DNA of 45,941 bases from Propionimicrobium sp963511305 (GCA_963511305.1 CAUPIJ010000012.1:1-45941), one strand, 5' to 3'; shown: positions 16,451-25,535, numbered from the stretch's first letter. The notes: a model not told the origin generated them from the letters alone. Made by a program: numbers and translations.

Positions 16451-16523
16451 TGCCCTCGATGGGATTCGAACCCATACTGGAGCGGGTTTAAGCCGCTTGC
16501 CTCTGCCGTTGGGCTACGAGGGC
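16451..16523 (-). tRNA. Class I tRNA with UAA anticodon (would read UUA, Leu)
   Basis: 73 nt fold as a cloverleaf: acceptor GCCCTCG/CGAGGGC with A73, a 3-bp D stem GCC/GGC, anticodon stem AGCGG/CCGCT with loop CTTAAAC (anticodon TAA), a 5-nt variable loop CCAGT, and T arm ATGGG-TTCGAAT-CCCAT. Leucine tRNAs are class II with a long variable arm; this one lacks it, so leucylation is doubtful although the anticodon and A73 fit leucine. A TATGCT -10 box (16532-16537) lies 8 nt upstream inside the 3' end of ppx. No CCA is encoded. Confidence 0.85.
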
Positions 16524-16524
16524 T

Positions 16525-17436
16525 TCAAGAAAGCATAGCTAATACTAGCCCATCGAGCAGATCCGATTCGCTCGCGACCAGCGGTTCACCAACTCTGGCC
16601 GCAAGCTGCGCGACGATCAGCGCACCAGCGCCAATCACCTTGGCTCGCTGCGGGGCAACAGGCCCGAGCTGAACTATCTGCTCGCTGGTCATCTCGTTCA
16701 GCATCTTCGCGATGGCCAGCAGATCTTCGACCTCGTGGGACGAACCATGAACAGCAGCGCGATCGTAGTTCGAAAGCCCGAGGTCGAGGGCGGCCATCGA
16801 GCAGATCGTGCCCGCCACGCCGATGAAGGTATTGACCTCGCCCAACCAGGGGACTGTGTCGAGCTGGCGAGTGATCTCGTCGTTGGCCGCCATAATCTGT
16901 TCGGGCGTGGGAGGGTCGGAGTGCAGGCAGCGCTCGCGGATGCGCCTGGAACCGATGTTCAGGCTCACCGCGCGCTTAATTCCGTTTTCATCGCCGAGCA
17001 CCAGCTCAGTTGAGCCGCCTCCGGAGTCGACCACTAGCACCGGGCTATTGACGTCTTGAACACCAGAGAGCACGCCCGAATAGGAAAGTTGCGCTTCCTG
17101 CTCGCCGCTGATCAGCTCGGGGGCGAAGCCCAGGATCTCGCTGGCGGGCACAAAGAAGTCATCTCGGTTTTCGGCATCTCGCGATGCCGAGGTGGCCACG
17201 AACCTTGCCTTGTCGCAGCCGTATTCGTCGATGATTCTGGCGAATTCAGTCAGGGCGTCCAGGCCCCTCTGGATGGCCTCGGGGTCAAGACGCCCGGTCT
17301 CGTCGACGCCCTGCCCTAAGCCCACGAAACGCAGCTCACGCGCGCGCTCTGTCCAGGTGCCGTCGCCGTTTTCGGTGACGACCAAGATCCTGAAGGTGTT
17401 TGTTCCCGCGTCAAGGGCGGCCACGGTTTTAGGCAT
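16525..17436 (-). CDS. ppx: Exopolyphosphatase / guanosine pentaphosphatase (Ppx/GppA family)
   Basis: ASKHA-fold phosphatase acting on polyphosphate or pppGpp. The nucleotide loops are visible: ALDAGTNTFRILVV at 6-19 and VDSGGGSTELVLG near 134-146. I start it at ATG 17436 (MPKTVAALDAG), with AGGA about 6 nt upstream; 303 residues match the short actinobacterial form without the C-terminal HD domain. It overlaps the DUF501 gene by 8 bp. Whether polyphosphate or pppGpp is the substrate cannot be told. Confidence 0.93.
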   Translation of the reverse strand: MPKTVAALDAGTNTFRILVVTENGDGTWTERARELRFVGLGQGVDETGRLDPEAIQRGLDALTEFARIIDEYGCDKARFVATSASRDAENRDDFFVPASEILGFAPELISGEQEAQLSYSGVLSGVQDVNSPVLVVDSGGGSTELVLGDENGIKRAVSLNIGSRRIRERCLHSDPPTPEQIMAANDEITRQLDTVPWLGEVNTFIGVAGTICSMAALDLGLSNYDRAAVHGSSHEVEDLLAIAKMLNEMTSEQIVQLGPVAPQRAKVIGAGALIVAQLAARVGEPLVASESDLLDGLVLAMLS

Positions 17437-17956
17437 TCTTGTCCTGCTTGGCGCACGGTTTATCACAGACGTCACCGATCATTTCCAGCGCCATGTCTCC
17501 GATCGGGTTGACGCCGGGCCCCTTGGCAAGCGAGTGGCCAACCAGGGCGTGCAGGCACTTGACGCGGTCGGGCATCCCGCCCGCGGTGACGTTGGCGACC
17601 TCGGGCACCTCGTCGCCGATCTCTGCCGACAGCTGCGCACGATCGGCGAGGTAGGACTCGTGAGCCAGCCGATACTTTTCTGCCAGCTTTCGATCTTGTT
17701 TAAGAAGCTCGGTCCACTCGGCCATGATGCCGCTGGCCTCCAACCGCGAGCACTCCCTAACCATGCCGGGGTGGCAAAGATAGTAGGTGGTCGGGAAAGG
17801 CGGGCCGCCGTCTGGTAGTCGCGGGTAAGTTACCAGAACGCCTGGCACCCCGCAGTCGCAGCGCCAGGCGACACCTGCCACTCCTCGAACCGGCCTGCCG
17901 AGCTGAAAAGTCGCGATCTCAAGATCCTCGCTACTCGCGGGCTCGAAACTAGCCAT
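17429..17956 (-). CDS. DUF501 family protein
   Basis: 175 residues from ATG 17956, with a strong AGGAGAGGAAGG upstream. DUF501 is an uncharacterised actinobacterial family always near ftsB and ppx. Visible features are a conserved cysteine/histidine set (WRCDCGVPGVLVTYPRL, TTYYLCHPGMV near 30-70, and CLHALVGHSLAKGPGVNPIGD near 130-150) that could bind a metal. The start overlaps ftsB by 8 bp, so the three genes are probably one coupled unit. No function is known. Confidence 0.92.
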   Translation of the reverse strand: MASFEPASSEDLEIATFQLGRPVRGVAGVAWRCDCGVPGVLVTYPRLPDGGPPFPTTYYLCHPGMVRECSRLEASGIMAEWTELLKQDRKLAEKYRLAHESYLADRAQLSAEIGDEVPEVANVTAGGMPDRVKCLHALVGHSLAKGPGVNPIGDMALEMIGDVCDKPCAKQDKNA

Positions 17957-18542
17957 TGCCTTCCTCTCCTGGGGCGGGGACGGATTTAATTTCCGGTTCC
18001 TCAGGCTCCGGATCGTCCGCAACCTGCACCGAAGTCCACACCCTAGCGAACCATGAACTGCCGATGCGCTCGTTCTTCGGCAGCACCTCACCCTGGATCG
18101 GATTAACCGAACCGAAGGGTTTGCCGTCGGGACCGACAACCCGCAGCCCGCGCTCTCCCGGCATCACCCAGCCGAGCCGCTCGCGAGCCTGCGCCTTGAC
18201 GTAGTCGGGATCGTCCCAGCGTTTCAGCTGACCCTCCAGGCTCTCAATGTTTTCCTGCGTGGCGACGATCTCTTGCCGCGCGTTGGCGATATCGCGCTTG
18301 ATCGAAAAATAAACCCGAATCGTGGATAACGAGCTGAATAAAATGACGATCACAACCACCACCACGATGACCATTCGCAGGGTGAAATGCCAATTCCTCG
18401 TTTCAGGCGCAGCGGACTCGTTCTTTACGGGCTGCTGCTTGCTCGTAGACGCGTGTTGCCTGCCCCGAGACGAGCGCGCAGCCACCCTCCGCGCAGTTCG
18501 TACTGCCGGAGAGTCCGGGCGTCTGGAGCTAGCGTTTGCCAC
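17949..18542 (-). CDS. ftsB: Septum formation initiator FtsB/DivIC
   Basis: Single-pass divisome protein that links FtsL and FtsQ at the division site. 197 residues: a basic cytoplasmic tail of about 55, one transmembrane helix at about 57-77 (very rich in V and I), a short coiled coil at about 80-110, and the FtsB signature DDPDYVKAQARERLGWVMPGE near 111-131. The C-terminal third is acidic and probably disordered. The start is GTG 18542; TAGGCT ends 6 nt before it, suggesting a leaderless mRNA separate from eno. Confidence 0.9.
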   Translation of the reverse strand: MANASSRRPDSPAVRTARRVAARSSRGRQHASTSKQQPVKNESAAPETRNWHFTLRMVIVVVVVIVILFSSLSTIRVYFSIKRDIANARQEIVATQENIESLEGQLKRWDDPDYVKAQARERLGWVMPGERGLRVVGPDGKPFGSVNPIQGEVLPKNERIGSSWFARVWTSVQVADDPEPEEPEIKSVPAPGEEGNG

Positions 18543-18548
18543 TCAGAT

Positions 18549-18554
18549 AGCCTA
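18549..18554 (-). promoter_or_regulatory. ftsB -10 box, leaderless type
   Basis: TAGGCT lies 6 nt before the GTG of ftsB and just beyond the eno terminator, so the ftsB-DUF501-ppx unit probably has its own start of transcription at the start codon. No good -35 is visible. Confidence 0.45.
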
Positions 18555-18566
18555 ACCCTAAACATG

Positions 18567-18604
18567 AAACTGCCGGGCCACCCACACAGGCAACCCGGCA
18601 GTTT
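18567..18604 (-). terminator. Terminator hairpin after eno
   Basis: AAACTGCCGGG and CCCGGCAGTTT form an 11-bp perfect stem with a 16-nt loop, 20 bp after the eno stop. The stem's own terminal TTT and a following CATGTTTAG supply only a weak T tract, so termination may be partial. Confidence 0.7.
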
Positions 18605-18623
18605 GCAGATAGTCAGCTAGCGA

Positions 18624-19913
18624 TTACCACTTGTCTGCGTCGAAGCGCGGGAAAGCGTCAGCGCCGGCGTACTGAGCAATCTCGCCGAGCTCCTGCTCGA
18701 TGCGCAGCAGCTGGTTGTACTTGGCGATGCGCTCGCCACGAGCCGGAGCACCCGACTTGATCTGGCCGCAGCTGAGCGCAACGGACAGGTCGGCGATGGT
18801 GACGTCCTCGGTCTCGCCGGAACGGTGGCTCATCATGGTGCGGAAGCCGTTGCGGTGTGCCAGGTTGACGGCGTCAATGGTCTCGGTCAGCGAACCGATC
18901 TGGTTGACCTTAACCAGCAGAGCGTTGGCGCTCTTCTCCTTGATGCCACGGCCCAGGCGCTCGACGTTGGTGACGAAGAGGTCATCGCCAACCAGCTGCA
19001 CCTTGTCGCCGAGACGCTCGGTGATGGCAGCCCAGCCGGCCCAGTCTTCCTCGTCTAGCGGATCCTCGATGGAGACCAGCGGGTAGTCGGCAACGAGCTT
19101 CTCGTAGTACTCGATCAGCTCAGCGCTGGAGAGCTTCTTGCCCTCGAAGTTGTACTTGCCATCCTCGCAGAGCTCCGTGGCAGCGACGTCGAGAGCCAGG
19201 GCTACATCCTTGCCCGGCTTGTAGCCGGCAGCCTTAATGGCCTCCTCGATCAGGTCGAGAGCCTCACGGTTGGACTCGAGGTTCGGGGCGAAGCCACCCT
19301 CGTCACCGAGACCGGTGTTCAGACCCTTGTCCTTAAGAACTGCCTTCAGCGCGTGGTAAACCTCAGCGCCGATGCGGTAGGCCTCTTCGAAGCTGTCAGC
19401 ACCGATCGGGGCGATCATGAACTCTTGGATGTCAACGTTGGTGTCAGCGTGCTCGCCACCGTTGAGGATGTTCATCATTGGAACGGGCAGCAGGTTAGCG
19501 GTCGGGCCGCCAATGTATTCGTAGAGACGCAGGTCAGCGGAGACTGCGGCGGCCTTGGCAACGGCCAGCGAAACGCCGAGGATGGCGTTGGCGCCCAGCT
19601 TCGCCTTGTTCGGGGTGCCGTCGAGCTCGATCATGGCCTGGTCGAGACCGCGCTGATCGTTAGCCTCGTGGCCGATGACCTCTTCGGCAATAGCGTTGTT
19701 GACGTTTTCGACGGCCTTCAGGACGCCCTTGCCGAGGTAGCGACCCTTGTCGCCGTCACGAAGCTCTACGGCCTCGAAAGCACCGGTCGAAGCGCCGGAC
19801 GGAACCTGCGCAATGGCGTAGGCACCATCTTCGAGGACAACCTCTACCTCTACGGTTGGGTTGCCACGGGAGTCTAGAATTTCACGACCGAGAATTGCAT
19901 CGATTTCTGCCAC
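18624..19913 (-). CDS. eno: Enolase
   Basis: Glycolytic enzyme interconverting 2-phosphoglycerate and phosphoenolpyruvate. 429 residues with SGASTGAFEAVELRDGD near 38-54, the catalytic and Mg-binding region SIEDPLDEEDWAGW near 284-297, GDDLFVTN near 313-320 and the MSHRSGETEDVTIADL signature near 364-379. The start is GTG 19913 with AAGGAAGG 7 nt upstream, a strong site. It is flanked by a hairpin terminator and a 122-bp upstream gap in which no clear promoter could be assigned. Confidence 0.99.
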   Translation of the reverse strand: MAEIDAILGREILDSRGNPTVEVEVVLEDGAYAIAQVPSGASTGAFEAVELRDGDKGRYLGKGVLKAVENVNNAIAEEVIGHEANDQRGLDQAMIELDGTPNKAKLGANAILGVSLAVAKAAAVSADLRLYEYIGGPTANLLPVPMMNILNGGEHADTNVDIQEFMIAPIGADSFEEAYRIGAEVYHALKAVLKDKGLNTGLGDEGGFAPNLESNREALDLIEEAIKAAGYKPGKDVALALDVAATELCEDGKYNFEGKKLSSAELIEYYEKLVADYPLVSIEDPLDEEDWAGWAAITERLGDKVQLVGDDLFVTNVERLGRGIKEKSANALLVKVNQIGSLTETIDAVNLAHRNGFRTMMSHRSGETEDVTIADLSVALSCGQIKSGAPARGERIAKYNQLLRIEQELGEIAQYAGADAFPRFDADKW

Positions 19914-20035
19914 AGTTTTGCCTTCCTTGTTGTTTGGCTAATTTAAGTGGATTTTAAAGTTGTGGTTCTGTGTCCAGCCTAGCGATTAGCTAGGACAAAG
20001 CTGTCGATCTGGTTGGGTTTGCGGCACTCTTTCTG

Positions 20036-20665
20036 CTACTTCTGTGCCGAGGGAACTTCTTGCACTTCTTCCTGCCCGGCTGGCGCCTGCTGCATTTCTT
20101 GTACTTGCATCTGCTGTGCCTGCATCTGCTCTTCCCTCTGGCGGAAATAGCTCTCTGGCGGGCTGGCTAGGGTCCCTGGGTTTTCGACGATGAGGTTCTG
20201 GCGGCTATCCCACTGCCCAAAGCGCGGGTTCACCTTAACCTCTAGATTTGGCAGATTCGGCTGTTCGCCGCTGGCCTGCAGCTTGGTCATGACCTGGCTG
20301 AAGTAGGCCACCTCCATCAATCCCGCGCGGCAATCTGCCTCGTTCATCAGGGCCTGGACTGCGGAGTTCTGGGCGCGCAGGAAATCGAGCTGCTCGGATT
20401 CACTAACGCTGACGTCGGTAGACTTGGCGATCTGCTGGCCGATCTTGCCGGAAACTAGCCAGTTGATCATCTCGTACTTAGATGCCTTGATGGGAATACC
20501 GGCGGCCTCGCTCGCCTTGTCACAACCTGCCTGGAGCTTGGCTACGTCCGATGCAGAAACAATACTGTCGCCAACCTGCGCTGCAGTGCCGGACGTTCCG
20601 GAGCAGCCCGCGAGCAAAGCGGTCAAAGAAACTAAACAGATAGCGGCTCGAGCACGAAACTTCAT
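20036..20665 (-). CDS. Lipoprotein with SurA-N-like domain
   Basis: Predicted membrane-anchored lipoprotein of 209 residues. The signal peptide ends in the lipobox LLAGC with C21 as the lipidated residue. Residues about 28-170 resemble the SurA/PrsA N-terminal chaperone domain (VGDSIVSASDVAKL, then QQIAKS ... SESEQLDF); no PPIase domain follows, and the tail from about 175 is Gln-rich (QMQAQQMQVQEMQQ). This gene is a usual neighbour of mfd and eno in actinobacteria. ATG 20665 follows TATGCT by 6 nt and GGAGG by only 1 nt, so leaderless initiation is more likely than Shine-Dalgarno use. A longer frame to 20788 lies over mfd and is not needed. Confidence 0.85.
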   Translation of the reverse strand: MKFRARAAICLVSLTALLAGCSGTSGTAAQVGDSIVSASDVAKLQAGCDKASEAAGIPIKASKYEMINWLVSGKIGQQIAKSTDVSVSESEQLDFLRAQNSAVQALMNEADCRAGLMEVAYFSQVMTKLQASGEQPNLPNLEVKVNPRFGQWDSRQNLIVENPGTLASPPESYFRQREEQMQAQQMQVQEMQQAPAGQEEVQEVPSAQK

Positions 20666-20724
20666 GCCTCCAGCATAACCGCATGACGTTGCCAAAAAGA
20701 AACATTTGCCAACGGGCTCACTAG

Positions 20725-23700
20725 CTAGCTGTCTCGCTCGGCGACCTTTCTGGGCAGCAGAATACCCCGAACCAGGTCGCTGGCCCACTTCAGGATGTCC
20801 GTGTCGTCGTCAGGACGCGGCACCAGCATCAGGTTGGTGGCTTCCTTGATCACGGTGCGCGGGTAGAGCCGATCGAGGCGCATCTTGCGCGAATCCGGCA
20901 GCCCGATCTTTTCGCCCTCGACCAGCCGGTCGAAAACCGGGGTAACCCGAACCGACCTGCCCTGCATGACCATCTCGTGCAGGTCTGCGGTCTGGCACAA
21001 CAACCGAAACTTCGCGGTCTCTAGCAGGCGCTCTGTGACGTCAGGCAGCGGCCCGTATCGGTCTGCCATCTCGTCAGCCAGCGCATCGACTTCGTCGTTG
21101 TCCCTGACCGCAGCGATGCGCCGGTACATCTCGAGGCGAAGCCGCTCGGACTCTATGTAGTCCTCGGGCAGGTGAGCGTCGATGGGCAGCTCGATGCGCA
21201 CGGGAGCAGCCTCCTCCTCGGCGCCGTCGCTCTTGAAGCTGGCGACTGCATCGCCGACCAGGCGCAGATACAGGTCAAAACCGACATCGGCGATGTGCCC
21301 GGACTGCTGCTCGCCGAGCAGGTTGCCCGCTCCCCTAAGCTCCAGGTCCTTCATCGCGATCGCCATGCCCGCACCCAGATCGGTGTTGGTGGCCAGCGCG
21401 CTGAGGCGCTCGTGCGCAGTGGTGGTCAGCGGCTTTGCCGGCGGATACATCAGATATGCGTAGCCACGCTCTCGTCCCCTGCCCACTCGGCCGCGCAGCT
21501 GATGCAGTTGCGACAAGCCCATTTGGTCCGCCCGGTCGACAATCAGGGTGTTTGCCGTCGAAATGTCCAGGCCCGCCTCGACGATCGTGGTGGCGACCAG
21601 CACATCTGCGCGGCGTTCCCAGAAGTCGAGCATGACCTGCTCGAGCTGGCGCTCGCTCATCTGGCCGTGTGCGACAAGCACCCTGGCCTCGGGCACGGTC
21701 TTGCTGACCTCTGCGGCGATCTTGTCGATGTCCTGGACTCGATTGTGTACGTAGAAAACCTGCCCCTCGCGGGCTAGCTCGCGGCGGATCGCGGCGCCGA
21801 TCTGGGCACGGTCGTATGGCCCGACGAACGTCAGCACCGGGTGGCGTTCCTCGGGCGGGGTGGCGATTGTCGACATCTCACGAATTCCCGTGATGGCCAT
21901 CTCGAGAGTGCGCGGGATCGGCGTCGCCGACATCGCCAGGACGTCGACGTTGACCCGCAGCTGCTTCAGTTTCTCCTTGTGTTCGACGCCGAAACGCTGT
22001 TCCTCATCGATGATGACCAGGCCAAGATCCTTGACTTTGACCTTGTCGGAGAGCAGACGGTGGGTGCCGATCACGATGTCGACCGTTCCCGCGGCCAGGC
22101 CGTCTAGGGTCTCGCTGATCTCCTTGTCGGTCTGAAAGCGACTCATCGCCCGCACGGTCACCGGGAAACCCGCATATCTGTTCGCAAAAGTCGCGTAGTG
22201 CTGTTGAACGAGCAGCGTGGTTGGCACCAGCACCAACACCTGCTTGTTGTCCTGCACGGCTTTGAAGGCGGCACGAACCGCAATCTCGGTCTTGCCGTAG
22301 CCAACGTCGCCCGAGATCAGCCTGTCCATCGGGATCTCGCGCTCCATGTCGCGCTTGACGTCGTCGATAGCCGACAACTGATCTGGGGTCTCAACGTAGC
22401 TGAAGGCATCCTCAAGCTCGTGCTGCCAGGGCGTATCGGGGGCGAACGCGTGGCCCCTGGTCGCTTGCCTAGCCGCATAGAGCTTGATCAGGCCGGCCGC
22501 GATCTGCTTAACGGCCTTCTTGGCCCTGGACTTGCGCTTCTTCCAATCGGCCCCGCCCATCTTGTCGAGCTGCGGCTTCTCACCACCAACGTATTTTGTG
22601 ACCTGATCTAGCTGATCCATCGGCACGAACAATCTGTCGCCGGGCTGGCCGCGTTTGCTGGGCGCGTATTCCAAAACCAGGTATTCGCGGGTTGCGCCGC
22701 CCACCGTGCGGGCGGCCAGCTCGACGAAACGACCCACGCCGTGCTGCTCGTGAACCAACGGTTCCCCCGCCTTGAGATCCTCGATGACCACCTGATTCTT
22801 GCGCCGGCTAGGCATTTTGCGGCGAGACTTGTCGACCGCTCGGCTCTCGGTCATGTCACCGCCGGCGTGTACCACCAGATTGGCGTCGGGCAGCCTGAAA
22901 CCGCGATGCAGCTGGCTGCGAAGGATAGTGATGATGTTCTTTTCCGGTGGTTCGGGAAGCTCGTCGACAATCCGAGAGCCGATCTCGTGGCCGGCGAGCA
23001 GCTCGGCGATGCGCGAACCTAGTCCTCTACCCTCGACGGTGAAGACCGTGGTCACACCGGAGCGCACCTCCTGCGCGATCTCCTCGATGGCCTTTTCCAC
23101 CTCGCCGTGCCAGTTCGGCAGCTCCTCGATGCGTAGGTGCTTCTCGGTCTCGCTCTCCTCGACGTCCGCGGCGAACGGGCTCAGCGTCCACCAGCCGCGA
23201 CCGCTATCCAGCGTGTGCTGTCTGACATCAGCCAACTCCCGATAGGCGCTGGCGGAAAGATCAATCGGCGCCTCACCGCCATCGCCAGCAGCCGCCCAGC
23301 CCGCGGTCAGGAACTCCTGGCTGGTGCGAACCAGGTCCTCGGCGCGGGTGCGAACCAGCTCGGGGTCGAAGACTAACACCAGCGAATCTGCCGGCAGCAC
23401 GTCAACCAGCAGTTCTAGCTTGTCGACCAGGGCGGGCAGTAGAGATTCCATGCCCTCTGTTACCTGACCGGCGGCCACCTTCTCGAGCAGATCGGAAAGG
23501 TGCGGGTGGTCTTTAACTAGGGCTGCCGCACGCTCGCGTACGTCGTCGGTGATCAGCAGCTCGCGGCATGGCGATGCCGTCACCTCGTCTATGGTTCGGT
23601 CGCTGGAGCGCTGATCTGCGACCGAGAAGAATGTGATCGAGTCGATCTCGTCGCCGAAGAAGTCGACTCGGACGGGGTGCTCGAGTGTGGGCGGAAAAAC

Positions 23701-24297
23701 ATCGGCGATGCCGCCCCTGATCGCGAATTCGCCGCGCCTCTCGACCAGGTCGACGCGGGCATAGGAGGCGTCGACCAGATCCCTGGCAAGCTGTTCCAGG
23801 GGATATTCCTGGCCGACCGCGAACTTAACCGGAAAGATCTGTCCGAGCCCGCTGACCTGCGGCTGCAACATGGCTCGCACCGGAGCAACCACCACGCGGG
23901 GCGCGGGCAGCTCATCGTTTCCGCACAGCCTGCGCAGCACGGCCAACCGCTTGCCCACCGTGTCTGAGCGGGGGCTGAGCCGCTCGTGCGGCAGCGTCTC
24001 CCAGGCCGGGTAGTAGCAGACCGCATCATCGCCCAGTAGCGAGGACAATTCCGCGGCCTGCTGCTCGGCTTCCCTGAAGGTGGACGTGACTACCAGGATC
24101 GTGCGGGAAGTGTGCTCGCTCAACGCCGTCGCCAGCATCGAGCGGGCGGGTGGCACGCAGGTGAAATCAAGTGTTGGAATGCCGGATTTGGCATCGGCTA
24201 GGCATGCCGAGACGCTCTCATCTTGGCTGAATGCGGTTACGAGCCCGCGTAGCGGAAGGGCAGAAGACACGGCAACCAGTCTAGAACCCGATTTCAA
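20725..24297 (-). CDS. mfd: Transcription-repair coupling factor
   Basis: ATP-driven translocase that removes stalled RNA polymerase and recruits UvrA. 1190 residues in the normal order: a UvrB-like N-terminal module, the RNA-polymerase-interacting CarD-like domain (about 500-570, DRLFVPMDQLDQVTKYVGG), an SF2 helicase with SGDVGYGKTEIAVRAA, DEEQRFGV and the RecG-like TRG motif HQLRGRVGRGRERGYAYL, and a C-terminal UvrA-binding domain. The frame opens with TTG 24297 immediately after the pth stop, without a clear ribosome site; GTG 24270 is an alternative. Confidence 0.97.
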   Translation of the reverse strand: MKSGSRLVAVSSALPLRGLVTAFSQDESVSACLADAKSGIPTLDFTCVPPARSMLATALSEHTSRTILVVTSTFREAEQQAAELSSLLGDDAVCYYPAWETLPHERLSPRSDTVGKRLAVLRRLCGNDELPAPRVVVAPVRAMLQPQVSGLGQIFPVKFAVGQEYPLEQLARDLVDASYARVDLVERRGEFAIRGGIADVFPPTLEHPVRVDFFGDEIDSITFFSVADQRSSDRTIDEVTASPCRELLITDDVRERAAALVKDHPHLSDLLEKVAAGQVTEGMESLLPALVDKLELLVDVLPADSLVLVFDPELVRTRAEDLVRTSQEFLTAGWAAAGDGGEAPIDLSASAYRELADVRQHTLDSGRGWWTLSPFAADVEESETEKHLRIEELPNWHGEVEKAIEEIAQEVRSGVTTVFTVEGRGLGSRIAELLAGHEIGSRIVDELPEPPEKNIITILRSQLHRGFRLPDANLVVHAGGDMTESRAVDKSRRKMPSRRKNQVVIEDLKAGEPLVHEQHGVGRFVELAARTVGGATREYLVLEYAPSKRGQPGDRLFVPMDQLDQVTKYVGGEKPQLDKMGGADWKKRKSRAKKAVKQIAAGLIKLYAARQATRGHAFAPDTPWQHELEDAFSYVETPDQLSAIDDVKRDMEREIPMDRLISGDVGYGKTEIAVRAAFKAVQDNKQVLVLVPTTLLVQQHYATFANRYAGFPVTVRAMSRFQTDKEISETLDGLAAGTVDIVIGTHRLLSDKVKVKDLGLVIIDEEQRFGVEHKEKLKQLRVNVDVLAMSATPIPRTLEMAITGIREMSTIATPPEERHPVLTFVGPYDRAQIGAAIRRELAREGQVFYVHNRVQDIDKIAAEVSKTVPEARVLVAHGQMSERQLEQVMLDFWERRADVLVATTIVEAGLDISTANTLIVDRADQMGLSQLHQLRGRVGRGRERGYAYLMYPPAKPLTTTAHERLSALATNTDLGAGMAIAMKDLELRGAGNLLGEQQSGHIADVGFDLYLRLVGDAVASFKSDGAEEEAAPVRIELPIDAHLPEDYIESERLRLEMYRRIAAVRDNDEVDALADEMADRYGPLPDVTERLLETAKFRLLCQTADLHEMVMQGRSVRVTPVFDRLVEGEKIGLPDSRKMRLDRLYPRTVIKEATNLMLVPRPDDDTDILKWASDLVRGILLPRKVAERDS

Positions 24298-24885
24298 CTA
24301 GCTGTTGTAGCGGTTCTGGGCGGCTGCCAGACCCTGATTGATGATGGCCTCGCAGGCATCCGCGGCCAGCTGGATCTGCAGCTCCAGCTCAGTCTGCTCC
24401 TTGCCGCTGAAACGGCCGAGCACGTAGTCTGCGCCGGACATTCTGCCCGGAGGACGGCCAATGCCGAAGCGCACCCGCAGGAAATCCCCGGTCGAAAGAT
24501 GCGCCCGAACCGACTTCAGGCCGTTGTGACCGTTGTCGGAGCCGCCCAGCTTCATTTTAAGGCGGCCTAGGTCTAGATCTAGCTCGTCGTGAACGACGAT
24601 GATGTGGTCGGCGCTGATGTTGTTGAATCTGGCCAGCGCGCCGACGGCCTGGCCAGATTCGTTCATGAAGGTGAGCGGCTTGACGATCAACAGCGACTCG
24701 CCGGGAACCACCCCGATGCCGCTTTTCGAGATGATCGTCTTTGCCACCTCCGTGCGAGGCTTGGCCGCGCTGAAGCTTGCCCGAGCGCGTCGGGCAAGCT
24801 CATCAGCGACCATGAAGCCAACATTGTGCCTGGTTGACGCATACTTGGCCCCAGGGTTACCCAGGCCAGCTATCAACCAGGTCAT
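24298..24885 (-). CDS. pth: Peptidyl-tRNA hydrolase
   Basis: Frees tRNAs from prematurely released peptides. 195 residues with the family marks GLGNPGAKYASTRHNVG (5-21; catalytic His in TRHNVG), MNESGQAVG near 75-83, and DELDLDLGRLKMKLGGSDNGHNGLKS near 100-125 in two conserved blocks. AAGGA precedes ATG 24885 by 7 nt. It sits between rplY (11-bp gap) and mfd (no gap), probably cotranscribed. Confidence 0.98.
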   Translation of the reverse strand: MTWLIAGLGNPGAKYASTRHNVGFMVADELARRARASFSAAKPRTEVAKTIISKSGIGVVPGESLLIVKPLTFMNESGQAVGALARFNNISADHIIVVHDELDLDLGRLKMKLGGSDNGHNGLKSVRAHLSTGDFLRVRFGIGRPPGRMSGADYVLGRFSGKEQTELELQIQLAADACEAIINQGLAAAQNRYNS

Positions 24886-24896
24886 GCAATGTTCCT

Positions 24897-25535
24897 TTAC
24901 TCGTCCGAAGATTCTTCTTCAGCGGCCTCGGAGGACTCTTCCTCAGCGCCCTCTTCGTCCTCAGCGGTCGGGGTCTCGGGGACGGCGTCCGGAACGCTGA
25001 TCGAAACCACCAGGGTCTCGGGATCCTCTTCGAGCTCGACACCCTCGGGCAGCTCGATATCGCCCGCGACGACCTGGTTGTCCAGGTTGAAGCCAGCAAC
25101 CGAGATCTCGACGTCTCGAGGAATGTTGGTGGCCTCGGCGCTAACGGTCAGCTCGCCGCGCTCAAGGTTAACGACCAGCGTGGTGTCTTCCAGTTTATCC
25201 TCGTCGACGACGATGACCGGAATCTCGACGGTAACGCGCTCGCCGCGCTTAACCATGATGAGGTCTACGTGCTCAATCTCGTAGGTAACGGGGTGACGCT
25301 GAATCTGACGAGGCAGAGCCAGCTGCTTCTCGCCGCCCTCAAGGTTAAGGGTCAGCAGCGCGTTGGAGTTGCGCAGAGCGAGCATGGTGGCGTGACCCGG
25401 CAGCGCGATGTGCACGGGATCGGAACCGTGACCGTACATTACGGCAGGAACCTTGTTGGCGCGACGGACGCGACGTGCAGCGCCCTTGCCGAACTCGGTG
25501 CGAGTTTCGGCGTCAAGCAGAATTTCGTTAGCCAT
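24897..25535 (-). CDS. rplY: 50S ribosomal protein L25/general stress protein Ctc
   Basis: Binds 5S rRNA. 212 residues from ATG 25535 (AGGAG 6 nt upstream): an L25 domain at about 1-95 (ETRTEFGKGAARRVRR), the Ctc/TL5 beta domain to about 185, and an acidic Glu/Ser-rich tail of about 30. A longer frame to 25679 runs through the prs terminator and is rejected. It is separated from prs by that terminator, so it has its own promoter in 25540-25655, which I could not assign. Confidence 0.96.
   Translation of the reverse strand: MANEILLDAETRTEFGKGAARRVRRANKVPAVMYGHGSDPVHIALPGHATMLALRNSNALLTLNLEGGEKQLALPRQIQRHPVTYEIEHVDLIMVKRGERVTVEIPVIVVDEDKLEDTTLVVNLERGELTVSAEATNIPRDVEISVAGFNLDNQVVAGDIELPEGVELEEDPETLVVSISVPDAVPETPTAEDEEGAEEESSEAAEEESSDE

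Noticed and set aside
19978..19995. CCTAGC/GCTAGG hairpin between eno and the lipoprotein gene as a terminator
   Set aside because: 6-bp stem without a T run; could be chance or part of the eno promoter, which I could not place.
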